A stretch of 64,000 nucleotides of DNA from Rhodobacter sp. SY28-1 (GTDB lineage Bacteria > Pseudomonadota > Alphaproteobacteria > Rhodobacterales > Rhodobacteraceae): positions 806,001 to 870,000 of the forward strand of contig NZ_STGH01000001.1 of assembly GCF_005222785.1 (NCBI RefSeq), given 5' to 3'. The position numbers were made by a program, and so were the translations under genes. Position 1 is the first letter of the stretch; every line of letters starts with the position of its first letter. This document shows positions 32,779 through 45,575 of this stretch, piece by piece. Below the pieces are notes generated by a model. It was not told the DNA's origin and did not search any database. It saw only the letters and a program-made list of their open reading frames with translations.

Positions 32779-34134
32779 ATGACGAATGAAACCTGGGGGC
32801 AGGTTCGGGAAGAGCTGATCAAGCGGGTCGGCAAGCATAATTACACCACCTGGATTGAACCCCTGAAGCTTTCGCACCTGAAGAACGGCGTGGCGCGGTT
32901 CGAAGTGCCGACCACCTTCTTTGGCGATTGGGTGCAACGCAATTATGGCGACCATATCCGCACGCAGCTGTCCAGCGCGGGAACCCCGGTTGACCGCCTG
33001 GAATTCTCGGTGGGCACCGCGGCAACTGCCGCGCGGCCCGTCGCCGCGAAACCGGCTGCCCGCCCTGTCCGCGCCCGGGTCTCCGAGGAAGAGCTTCCCG
33101 GCGCGCCGCTGGACGCCCGCTTCACCTTCGAAAGTTTCGTGGTTGGCAAGCCGAACGAACTGGCCCACGCTGCCGCCCGCCGGGTGGCCGAAGGCGGGCC
33201 GGTGACCTTCAACCCGTTGTTTCTTTATGGCGGGGTCGGCCTTGGCAAGACGCACCTTATGCATGCCATCGCGCATGACCTGCAGGCCCGCCATCCGGAA
33301 CTGCGCGTTCTGTACCTCTCGGCGGAACAGTTCATGTACCGCTTTGTCCAGGCGCTGCGCGACCGGCAAGTGATGGACTTCAAGGAGTTGTTCCGGTCCG
33401 TCGACGTGCTGATGGTCGATGACGTCCAGTTCATCGCCGGCAAGGATTCGACGCAGGAAGAATTCTTCCACACCTTCAACGCCCTGGTGGATGCCAACAA
33501 GCAGATCGTGATTTCCGCCGACCGCGCGCCGGGCGAGATCAAGGATCTTGAGGATCGCATCAAGTCGCGCCTGCAATGCGGTCTGGTCGTCGACCTGCAT
33601 CCGACGGATTACGAACTGCGGCTCGGTATCCTGCAGCAGAAGGTCGACTTCTACCGAAGCCAGTATCGTGGCCTCGTGCTGGCGGACGGCGTGCTGGAGT
33701 TCCTGGCGCACCGCATCACCACCAACGTCCGCGTGCTGGAAGGCGCGCTGACCCGTCTTTTCGCCTTCGCCTCGCTGGTGGGCCGCGAGATCACGCTGGA
33801 CCTTGCCCAGGACTGCCTTGCCGACATCCTGCGTTCGTCCGACCGCAAGCTGTCGATCGAGGAAATCCAGCGCAAGGTGGCCGAGCATTACAACGTGCGC
33901 CTGTCCGACCTGATCGGGCCGAAGCGCCTGCGCACCATCGCCCGGCCCCGGCAGGTTGCGATGTATCTGGCCAAGCAACTGACCCCGCGCAGCCTGCCGG
34001 AAATCGGCCGTCGCTTCGGGGGGCGCGACCACACCACGATCATGCACGGCGTGCGCAAGATCGAAGAACTGATGACCACGGACAGCCAGCTGGCCGACGA
34101 TCTGCAGCTTCTGCGCCGCTTGCTTCAGGGTTGA
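32779..34134 (+). CDS. dnaA: Chromosomal replication initiator DnaA
   Basis: This 451-residue protein has the DnaA four-domain order. Domain I is N-terminal (WGQVREELIKRVG). AAA+ domain III has Walker A GGVGLGKTHL and Walker B VLMVDDVQFI, with sensor region DLHPTDYELR. Domain IV has the DNA-binding signature IGRRFGGRDHTTIMHGVRKI. Domain II is short and Ala/Arg-rich. ATG at 32779 begins MTNETWGQVREEL. Between rpsT and dnaN, as in related genomes. Confidence 0.98.
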   Translation: MTNETWGQVREELIKRVGKHNYTTWIEPLKLSHLKNGVARFEVPTTFFGDWVQRNYGDHIRTQLSSAGTPVDRLEFSVGTAATAARPVAAKPAARPVRARVSEEELPGAPLDARFTFESFVVGKPNELAHAAARRVAEGGPVTFNPLFLYGGVGLGKTHLMHAIAHDLQARHPELRVLYLSAEQFMYRFVQALRDRQVMDFKELFRSVDVLMVDDVQFIAGKDSTQEEFFHTFNALVDANKQIVISADRAPGEIKDLEDRIKSRLQCGLVVDLHPTDYELRLGILQQKVDFYRSQYRGLVLADGVLEFLAHRITTNVRVLEGALTRLFAFASLVGREITLDLAQDCLADILRSSDRKLSIEEIQRKVAEHYNVRLSDLIGPKRLRTIARPRQVAMYLAKQLTPRSLPEIGRRFGGRDHTTIMHGVRKIEELMTTDSQLADDLQLLRRLLQG

Positions 34135-34188
34135 ACGCCGGGCGGCCTTGACGGCCCCCGGAAACCTCCGCACAGTCCCAAGCAACAC

Positions 34189-34216
34189 TTGTGAACCGGT
34201 GAAAACCGGATAAATT
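34189..34216 (+). promoter_or_regulatory. Possible sigma-70 promoter for dnaN
   Basis: TTGTGA (34189-34194), 16-base spacer, TAAATT (34211-34216), 37 bases before the dnaN ATG, in an AT-richer patch of the 119-bp dnaA-dnaN gap. The match to consensus is moderate. Confidence 0.35.
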
Positions 34217-34253
34217 CGTCGTCCCTTCAACGGGTCGGCAGGGGGAAGCCAGG

Positions 34254-35372
34254 ATGAAACTCTCGATCGAACGCGCGACGCTTCTGAAGGCGCTGGCGCA
34301 GGCGCAGTCGGTGGTCGAACGCCGCAACACGATCCCGATCCTGGCGAACGTGTTGATCGAGGCAGAGGGCAACCAAGTCTCCTTCCGCGCCACCGATCTG
34401 GACATCGAGGTCGTGGACCGGGCCCCCGCCATGGTCGAACGCGCCGGGGCAACCACGGTCTCCGCTGTCATGCTGCACGAGATCACGCGCAAGCTGCCCG
34501 ATGGATCGCTGGTCAGCCTGACCGAAGATGCCGCTGCGGGCCGCCTGACCATTGCCGCGGGCCGCTCGACCTTCAGCCTTGCGACCCTGCCCAAGGAAGA
34601 CTTTCCGGTCATGGCGACCAGCGAATATTCCTCGAATTTCTCTGCCCCCGCGCCTGTCCTACGGCGGCTGTTCGACAAGGCAAAGTTCGCGATTTCCACT
34701 GAGGAAACCCGCTATTACCTGAACGGCGTCTACATGCATGTGTCCACGGGCGAAAGTGGCAAGGTCCTGCGCTGCGTCGCGACCGACGGCCACCGGCTGG
34801 CCCGCATCGACGCCCCCCTGCCCGAAGGGGCCGACGGGATGCCAGGCGTCATCGTCCCGCGCAAGACGGTGGGCGAGCTGCGCAAGCTTCTGGACGATGA
34901 CGACGCGATGATCGCCGTCTCGGTGTCCGAGACCAAGGTGCGCTTCGCCACGCCCGCCATCACCCTGACCTCCAAGGTCATCGACGGCACTTTCCCGGAC
35001 TACACCCGCGTCATCCCAACCGGGAACACCCGCAAACTGGAAGTCGATGCGTCCGAATTCGCCAAGGCGGTGGACCGCGTGGCGACCGTCTCCTCGGAAC
35101 GCTCCCGCGCCGTGAAGCTGTCGCTGGAGGAGGACCGGCTGATCCTCTCGGTCAACTCGCCCGACTCAGGAGCCGCCGAGGAAGAACTGGCCGTGGCCTA
35201 TGGCGACGATCGGCTGGAGATCGGCTTCAACGCCAAGTATCTTCTGGAAATCGCCAGCCAGGTTGACCGCGAGAATGCGGTGTTCCTCTTCAACTCCGCC
35301 GCCGACCCGACCCTGATGCGCGAGGGCAATGACACCTCTGCCGTCTATGTCGTCATGCCGATGCGGGTCTGA
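34254..35372 (+). CDS. dnaN: DNA polymerase III beta clamp
   Basis: This 372-residue protein is the sliding clamp (three clamp domains). It begins MKLSIERATLLKALAQAQ, includes VVERRNTIPILANVL and GTFPDYTRVIPTGN, and ends with the clamp C-terminus SAVYVVMPMRV. The start is preceded by AAGCCAGG. The dnaA-dnaN-recF order is conserved, so co-regulation is likely. Confidence 0.98.
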   Translation: MKLSIERATLLKALAQAQSVVERRNTIPILANVLIEAEGNQVSFRATDLDIEVVDRAPAMVERAGATTVSAVMLHEITRKLPDGSLVSLTEDAAAGRLTIAAGRSTFSLATLPKEDFPVMATSEYSSNFSAPAPVLRRLFDKAKFAISTEETRYYLNGVYMHVSTGESGKVLRCVATDGHRLARIDAPLPEGADGMPGVIVPRKTVGELRKLLDDDDAMIAVSVSETKVRFATPAITLTSKVIDGTFPDYTRVIPTGNTRKLEVDASEFAKAVDRVATVSSERSRAVKLSLEEDRLILSVNSPDSGAAEEELAVAYGDDRLEIGFNAKYLLEIASQVDRENAVFLFNSAADPTLMREGNDTSAVYVVMPMRV

Positions 35373-35400
35373 CAACCGCTTGCACTGAAAGGGAAATCCG

Positions 35401-36492
35401 GTGGGCGGTCTGGCGATCGAAACCCTTGCGCTCACGCATTTCCGCAGCCACCGCGCCACGCGGCTGACCTTTGACGGCCGCCCCGTGGCCATTGTCGGCC
35501 CGAACGGCGCGGGCAAGACCAACATCCTGGAAGCGGTATCGCTCCTCTCCCCCGGCCGCGGTCTGAGACGGGCGGCTGCCGAGGATCTGGCCCGCAAACC
35601 CGAGGCCATCGGCTGGAAGATCACTGCCACCGTGCAAGGCCTTTCCGCCGCGCATGAGCTGGAAACCTGGGCCGAACCCGGCGAGGCGCGGCAGGTCCGC
35701 ATCGACGGCAAGGCCGCGACGCAGGCCAGCCTTGGCCGCACCTTGCGCATCCTCTGGCTGGTCCCCGCGATGGACCGGCTCTGGATCGAGGCCGCCGAGG
35801 GTCGCCGCCGGTTCCTTGACCGGATGACGCTAAGCTTCTTTCCGGAGCATGCCGAACATTCGCTCACATACGAAAAGGCGATGCGCGACCGGAACCGGCT
35901 GATCAAGGATCAGGTGACCGATGCACATTGGTATGCGGCGCTGGAAGCGCAAATGGCAGAAGCGGGCGAGCAGATCACCCACCACCGCCGCGCCGCCATC
36001 GCCCGCGTTTCCGCCGCCGCAGATCCGGCAAGCGCCTTCCCCTCTGCCGACCTGACGCTGTCTGGACCGGACGGCACCGACGAACCGTCTGACCTGGCCG
36101 TTGCCCTGGCCGAAGGCCGCCGCCGCGACATCGCCGCCGGGCGCACGTTGGTCGGCCCGCATCGCGCTGACCTCCTCGCCCGCTTCGCGGCCAAGGACAT
36201 TCCCGCCGACCAGTGCTCCACAGGTGAGCAGAAGGCGCTTCTGATCAGCCTGATCCTCGCCAATGCCCGCGCCCTTGCGCAGGATCTTGGTCGCGCGCCG
36301 ATCCTTCTTCTTGACGAGGTCGCTGCCCACCTCGACGAACAGCGCCGCGCCGCGCTTTATGACGAAATCTGTGCGCTGGACGTGCAAGCGTTGATGACAG
36401 GCACCGAACCCGACCTGTTTGCAGCCCTTGGAACCCGGGGCCGCGCAGTGAAGATCACCGACCAGAGCGGAACCTCGCGGGTGGAGCAATGA
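35401..36492 (+). CDS. recF: DNA replication and repair protein RecF
   Basis: RecF is an ABC/SMC-like ATPase that loads RecA at gaps. The 363-residue protein begins with GTG (MGGLAIETLALTHFRSHRA), has Walker A GPNGAGKTN, signature-like CSTGEQKALLISLILA, and Walker B PILLLDEVAAHLD. GAAAGGG lies six bases before the GTG. It starts 28 bp after dnaN and overlaps the next gene (ATGA). Confidence 0.96.
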   Translation: MGGLAIETLALTHFRSHRATRLTFDGRPVAIVGPNGAGKTNILEAVSLLSPGRGLRRAAAEDLARKPEAIGWKITATVQGLSAAHELETWAEPGEARQVRIDGKAATQASLGRTLRILWLVPAMDRLWIEAAEGRRRFLDRMTLSFFPEHAEHSLTYEKAMRDRNRLIKDQVTDAHWYAALEAQMAEAGEQITHHRRAAIARVSAAADPASAFPSADLTLSGPDGTDEPSDLAVALAEGRRRDIAAGRTLVGPHRADLLARFAAKDIPADQCSTGEQKALLISLILANARALAQDLGRAPILLLDEVAAHLDEQRRAALYDEICALDVQALMTGTEPDLFAALGTRGRAVKITDQSGTSRVEQ

Positions 36493-37019
36493 CCATCGAA
36501 TTCATTCCCGAACATCTGCTCATAAAAACCGATAGTGAGGCGATCGCGCGCCTTCTGGCGCGATGTTTCACTACGGATTTCGGCGGCCGCAGCTTCTTTC
36601 AGACCCGCCAGTCCTGGCGTCATGTCGCGCGGCTGAACGGGCAGATCGTCGCCCATCTGGCCGTGCAACTGCGCGCTGTCCGGCTGGGGGACCGCCTGCT
36701 GACCATCGCGGGAATTGCCGATGTGGCAACCGACCCTGATCATCGGGGTCAGGGGCATGCCGCAGGTCTGCTGCAGGCGGCAATTGCCATGGCCCGACAG
36801 TCGCCCGCCGAGTTCGTCCTGCTGTTCGGCACTGCAAAGCTTTACCCGGCGGCCGGCTTCCGCCCCGTTGCAAATCCGCTTACCTACTTCGACCTGACCG
36901 GCGCGCGGACCGGGGCTCTCCACCGGGATGAGGTCAACCCGCACCTGCAGGTCCTTGCCCTGACCCGGGACGACTGGGACGAAGGACTGCCTCTCGACCT
37001 CCTCGGCGGTCTGTTCTAA
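36489..37019 (+). CDS. GNAT-family N-acetyltransferase
   Basis: This 176-residue protein carries the GNAT acetyl-CoA motif GIADVATDPDHRGQGHAAGL (the R/Q-x-x-G-x-G/A loop in RGQGHA), preceded by a short beta strand. It begins with an ATG overlapping the recF stop (ATGA), so it is co-translated with recF. The acceptor is unknown. Confidence 0.88.
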   Translation: MTIEFIPEHLLIKTDSEAIARLLARCFTTDFGGRSFFQTRQSWRHVARLNGQIVAHLAVQLRAVRLGDRLLTIAGIADVATDPDHRGQGHAAGLLQAAIAMARQSPAEFVLLFGTAKLYPAAGFRPVANPLTYFDLTGARTGALHRDEVNPHLQVLALTRDDWDEGLPLDLLGGLF

Positions 37020-37028
37020 GGCTTGCCC

Positions 37029-37649
37029 ATGACCGTCTCTCTCCACGAACTTCTTCTCTACGCCCTTGGCATGGCAGGCCTCTGGGCCGTGCCCGGCCCG
37101 GTTTGGGTCGCCCTGACCGCCCGTGCGCTGTCGGGTGGCTTCGCCGCCGCCTGGCCCCTGGCCGTGGGCGTGGCCCTGGGCGATCTGATCTGGCCCCTTG
37201 CCGCAATCCTCGGCCTGTCCTGGATCGAAAGCGCCTATGGTGATTTCCTGCAGGTCCTGCGCTGGGTCGCGGCGGTGATCTTCCTGGTGATGGGAGTGCT
37301 GCTGATCCGCAAGCCCGCCGCCACGATGAACGCCGACAGCCGCCTGACCCGTCCCGGCATGTGGGCGGGTTTCTCGGTCGGCGTCGCCGCGGTGATCGGC
37401 AACCCCAAGGCGATCCTGTTCTACATGGGCGCGCTGCCCGGCTTCTTCACGTTGGAAAGCCTGACCGCCTTCGATGTGGCCGCCATCATCGCGATTTCTG
37501 CCCTGATCCCGATGGCCGGGAACCTTGGCCTCGCCCTCTTCCTCGACCGCGCGCGGCAGCTTCTGTCCAGCCCGGAAAGCGTGCGTCGGCTGAACGTCAC
37601 CTCGGGCATCCTGCTGATCGGTGTCGGGCTGGTCATCCCCTTCCTCTGA
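37029..37649 (+). CDS. LysE-family amino acid/metabolite exporter
   Basis: This 206-residue protein, with six predicted membrane helices, has the LysE-family N-terminal PGPVWVALTARALSGGFAA and a central segment (GVAAVIGNPKAILFYMGALPGFF) containing the conserved NPK-AILF. ATG at 37029 is 9 bp after the GNAT stop; a TTG at 37023 is an alternative. LysE/RhtB proteins export amino acids or derivatives; the substrate is unknown. A strong promoter for gyrB follows it. Confidence 0.9.
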   Translation: MTVSLHELLLYALGMAGLWAVPGPVWVALTARALSGGFAAAWPLAVGVALGDLIWPLAAILGLSWIESAYGDFLQVLRWVAAVIFLVMGVLLIRKPAATMNADSRLTRPGMWAGFSVGVAAVIGNPKAILFYMGALPGFFTLESLTAFDVAAIIAISALIPMAGNLGLALFLDRARQLLSSPESVRRLNVTSGILLIGVGLVIPFL

Positions 37650-37672
37650 CCACCAAATCTTGTGGCCAAGGG

Positions 37673-42213
<4,541 letters not shown>

Positions 42214-42217
<4 letters not shown>

Positions 42218-43200
42218 TGCAGCGTCCCGTACTGCGCCGCCAGCCTGTTCACCAGCCGGTAGGCCCGCACCAGCCGCAGCGGAGGAATGTCCGGCTGGAT
42301 GAAATGCCCGCCGTTGAAGATGAACCCGCCACCCGGGGCATAGATGCCGAAACGTTCGGTGATGTACTCGTCCAGCTCCTCACCGTCGTACTTCAACAGA
42401 CCGTCGATCACGTCAAGCGAGCCATAGATGGTGATCTTGTCGCCCCACTTCTCCTTGACCTCGCGAGGGTTGATCCCGGCGCTTTCCTGCACCGGATGCC
42501 AGGAGGTGTAGCCCATCTCGATGATATCATCGACGACCTGCAGGATGTAGCCGTCTGAATGCAGGTTGACCGGCATCCCCCTGGATTTTGCGTGCTGCAC
42601 CACCCGCGTCGCATAGGGCTTGATCAGCGCCCGCCAGGACTTCGGCGAAAACAGCATCGTTCCGTTCGATCCCCAGTCGTCCGAGAGGGTCATCATGTCC
42701 ACGCCCGCCTCGATCATCTGGTCGACCTGGACGCACATCCAGTCGGCATAGCGGTCAAAGAAGTTGGCCATCAGCTGCGGCTGGCCGCCTAGGTTCATCC
42801 AGCAGTTCTCGATCCCCAGGAAGCTCGACGTCCCCTCCACCATCCCCCAGCAATGCGCCAGCACGCAGCGCTTACCCTTGTGGTCGCGGATCGCGGTGGC
42901 GATGTTCGTACCCCCGAAGTCATAGTTCCAGTCGGTGAAGTTCAGCCATTTCGGGTGCCTCGGGTCCTCCAGCGGCACATCCGCCAACTCATGGATGTCG
43001 AACTTGCGGCCGTGCTGGTTCGGGAACGGCATCAGCCCGACGAAGACGTCGATGCCGAACTCCTCGATGAACTTCTCGCGCGGGCCATAGTCAGCCTCCA
43101 GCCGTTCAAGGAACTGCTTCTGGTAGAGCCAGCAGTCGATCGGCGTGCGGTCCACCGGCTGGTGGTTGATCGTCGCCATCACGCGTTCATAACCGTTCAT
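42214..43200 (-). CDS. Uroporphyrinogen-decarboxylase-family protein (UroD-like), rhamnose operon
   Basis: This 328-residue protein has the (beta/alpha)8 barrel of the UroD/methyltransferase superfamily: HQPVDRTPID near the start, SDDWGSNG near residue 173, and LHSDGYIL (H214, D216) where corrinoid methyltransferases have H-x-C zinc ligands. It does not carry the porphyrin-binding pattern of HemE. ATG at 43200 overlaps the DUF4037 stop (ATGA), and its stop overlaps the GH78 start. Such proteins occur in sugar clusters with unknown role; methyl removal from O-methyl sugars is a possibility, not shown. Confidence 0.82.
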
Positions 43201-44252
43201 TCGTATTCCTCCAGAACCAGCATCCGCCGCCAATCCTCCAGCCCCACCCCCGCGACGAATTCAGAGTGGAACCCCTCCCAATGCACCTGCTCCCACTGCG
43301 GAACGATGCCCCGGATCTCGGCCGGGCATTTGCGGATCAGCTCGGCATAGGCTGATTCCAGCAGCCGGTAGCCCGATGTTGCCGAAACCTTGTAACGCGG
43401 ATGCGGTGCGATCAGCCCGTCCTCGACCATCGCCTGATCCAGCACGTCCGACATCTGGTGCAGCAGGTCGAGCTTGCGCTCCCATGACGTCGACAACTTG
43501 GGCGCTTCCTCGACAATGGCCGAAAGCCGCGCACCCATCCTGGGCAGGCGATGAAACATCACCGTGAGCCATTTGTCATAGGGATAGTATTGTCGGTCGA
43601 GCAGAAACGCCATCTGTACCCCCCAACGCAAGCTGCGGGCAAAGGTCGTGTTGGCGTAAAGCTCGTTGTTCCGAAGAAGCGCCCGCTTCAGCGCATAGAC
43701 CCCCATGCCGCTGAAATACCGGCACCAATGCGCCAGACGACGAAGCCGGACCTCCTCGGGGTAATAGCCGTTCAAGGCCTCCCGCACCGCCGAGAACCGA
43801 CCCGAGGGGTCGTGCCAGACCTCCCCGGCGATGACGTGCATCATGTCCTCTTCCGGGATCGCCAGCCATTGTGAATGACTGTTCGGCGGGGCATCCAGCC
43901 CGATGGTCGATCGCAGGTGATGCTCCAGCGATCCGAGCGAAACGCCCTTCGACCGAGTGTACCCCTCGCGCAGCTCCCGACCCCGCCAGACCTGCGGCAG
44001 GCCCTCGGCCAGCGCATCTTCGATTGCCGCCCCGCGTGCAGCCATCACCGCCCCGGGCAGCAGCACATTCACCCGCAACCCGAAGTGGTGGTCGGTCGAA
44101 TACTCATCATCCAGCCGCAGCACTTCGGAGCCATAGCCGAAGACACCAGCCGCCATCTGTGCCGTCTCGGCCGGGAAACGCGCCGCAAGGAACGGATGCA
44201 CCACCTCGCCCCAGAAGGCATGGCTTTCGTCGATGATCGAGTGATTTGTCAT
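43197..44252 (-). CDS. DUF4037-type nucleotidyltransferase-fold protein
   Basis: This 351-residue protein opens with an NTase-like core: FGYGSEVLRLDDEYSTDHHF (GS then D...E...DHH) near residues 38-57, and a long helical C-terminal part (RYFSGMGVYALKRALLRNN). This matches DUF4037 proteins, predicted nucleotidyltransferases. It follows rhaI after 27 bp and overlaps the UroD gene, so it belongs to the rhamnose operon. Reaction and substrate are unknown. Confidence 0.75.
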   Translation of the reverse strand: MTNHSIIDESHAFWGEVVHPFLAARFPAETAQMAAGVFGYGSEVLRLDDEYSTDHHFGLRVNVLLPGAVMAARGAAIEDALAEGLPQVWRGRELREGYTRSKGVSLGSLEHHLRSTIGLDAPPNSHSQWLAIPEEDMMHVIAGEVWHDPSGRFSAVREALNGYYPEEVRLRRLAHWCRYFSGMGVYALKRALLRNNELYANTTFARSLRWGVQMAFLLDRQYYPYDKWLTVMFHRLPRMGARLSAIVEEAPKLSTSWERKLDLLHQMSDVLDQAMVEDGLIAPHPRYKVSATSGYRLLESAYAELIRKCPAEIRGIVPQWEQVHWEGFHSEFVAGVGLEDWRRMLVLEEYE

Positions 44253-44279
44253 CTGCCCGGCCTCCCCTCCGGTGCGGAT

Positions 44280-45566
44280 TTACACGATGCCGGACGAGGA
44301 CCCCTTTACCTCTGGCCGCTCCTTCGCCACCCGGTCGCGATACCCAGAGGCCCGGTAAGCCGCGATCGGGTCAAAAGCCCCGCCTTGCCGCATCCGCGCT
44401 TCGGCCAGGATCGGCGAGACGTCGGTCAGGAATCCGGCCTTCAGTGTGCGGTGGGCGGCCATCACGTCATTGGCCTCCTGCGCCTCGGCCAGCACCTTCC
44501 GGTCCACCAGCAATGCCTGGACATAGGCCCGGGCGATCTCCACCGATGAGCCCATCAGGCTTTCGATCGGGTCGGTCACGTTGTGGCTCTGGTCGATCAT
44601 GTAGGACGGTGCAAAGCCCTTGGCCCCGCGCAGCTCGGCTTCGACCAGTTCGTTGAAGACCAGGAACAGGCGGAACGGGTCTACCGAAGCCGAATCCAGA
44701 TCATCGTCGCCATACTTCGAATCGTTGAAGTGGAACCCTGCCAAGCGGCCCGCATGCACCAGCCGCGCCACGATCTGTTCGATGTTCACGTTCGGCGCGT
44801 GGTGGCCCAGGTCCACCAGGCATTTCGCCTGCGGCCCCAGATGTTGTGCCGCCATCAGCGACGACCCCCAATCGCTGATCACCGTCGAATAGAAAGCCGG
44901 CTCATACATCTTGTGCTCGATGAACATCGCCATGTTCGGGGGCAAGGCCGCATAGACCTCTTCCATCGCCGACAGGTAGTTCTCGAACATGCCGCTCAGG
45001 CTCTGCTGCCCTGCGAAATTCGTCCCGTCGCCGATCCAGACCGTCAGCGCGGGGGCTCCTAAAGCCTTCCCGATTTCGATGCATTCGATGTTATGCGCTA
45101 CCGCCTGCGCGCGGATATCCGAACGGCTGTTCGCCAATGAGCCGTAGCGGTAGGATAGTGATTGATCCACCTGGTCCTGGAAGGTGTTGGAGTTCACCGC
45201 ATCGAACCCCAGCCCATACTGCGCCGCCTCTTGCCGGAGCGCATTGTAGTCCGAAACCTTGTCCCAGGGGATATGCGGGGAAACTGTCCGCGTGCCCCGC
45301 GTCAACTGCTGGATCACGCCGCAATCGGCCAGCTTGTCGTGGATGTTCCGCGGTTCTCCGCGCCCCGGGAACCGCGCGAACCGCGTACCACCGGTCCCCA
45401 CGCCCCAGGATGGCACGGCCACCGACCAGTCCATCGCCCGCTTGACCATCGCCTCGATATCGACTCCACGGCGGGCAAGCTTCCGTCCCAGCGCGCCAAA
45501 CTCATCCTCATGCGCCGCCTTCGCCTCTTCATTCAGCGACCCGACCAGATCTTCGGAAATCAGCAT
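44280..45566 (-). CDS. rhaI: L-rhamnose isomerase (Rhizobium type)
   Basis: RhaI converts L-rhamnose to L-rhamnulose. The 428-residue protein has the xylose-isomerase-like TIM barrel pattern of this family (FDAVNSNTFQDQ, ALTVWIGDGTNFAG, CLVDLGHHAPNVNIEQ, GFHFNDSKYGDDDLD). It resembles the alphaproteobacterial RhaI and Pseudomonas stutzeri enzyme, not E. coli RhaA. ATG at 45566 has AGGGGG six bases upstream; the GTG at 45572 is inside that site. It follows the rhaD fusion after 9 bp. Confidence 0.93.
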   Translation of the reverse strand: MLISEDLVGSLNEEAKAAHEDEFGALGRKLARRGVDIEAMVKRAMDWSVAVPSWGVGTGGTRFARFPGRGEPRNIHDKLADCGVIQQLTRGTRTVSPHIPWDKVSDYNALRQEAAQYGLGFDAVNSNTFQDQVDQSLSYRYGSLANSRSDIRAQAVAHNIECIEIGKALGAPALTVWIGDGTNFAGQQSLSGMFENYLSAMEEVYAALPPNMAMFIEHKMYEPAFYSTVISDWGSSLMAAQHLGPQAKCLVDLGHHAPNVNIEQIVARLVHAGRLAGFHFNDSKYGDDDLDSASVDPFRLFLVFNELVEAELRGAKGFAPSYMIDQSHNVTDPIESLMGSSVEIARAYVQALLVDRKVLAEAQEANDVMAAHRTLKAGFLTDVSPILAEARMRQGGAFDPIAAYRASGYRDRVAKERPEVKGSSSGIV

Positions 45567-45575
45567 CGCCACCCC

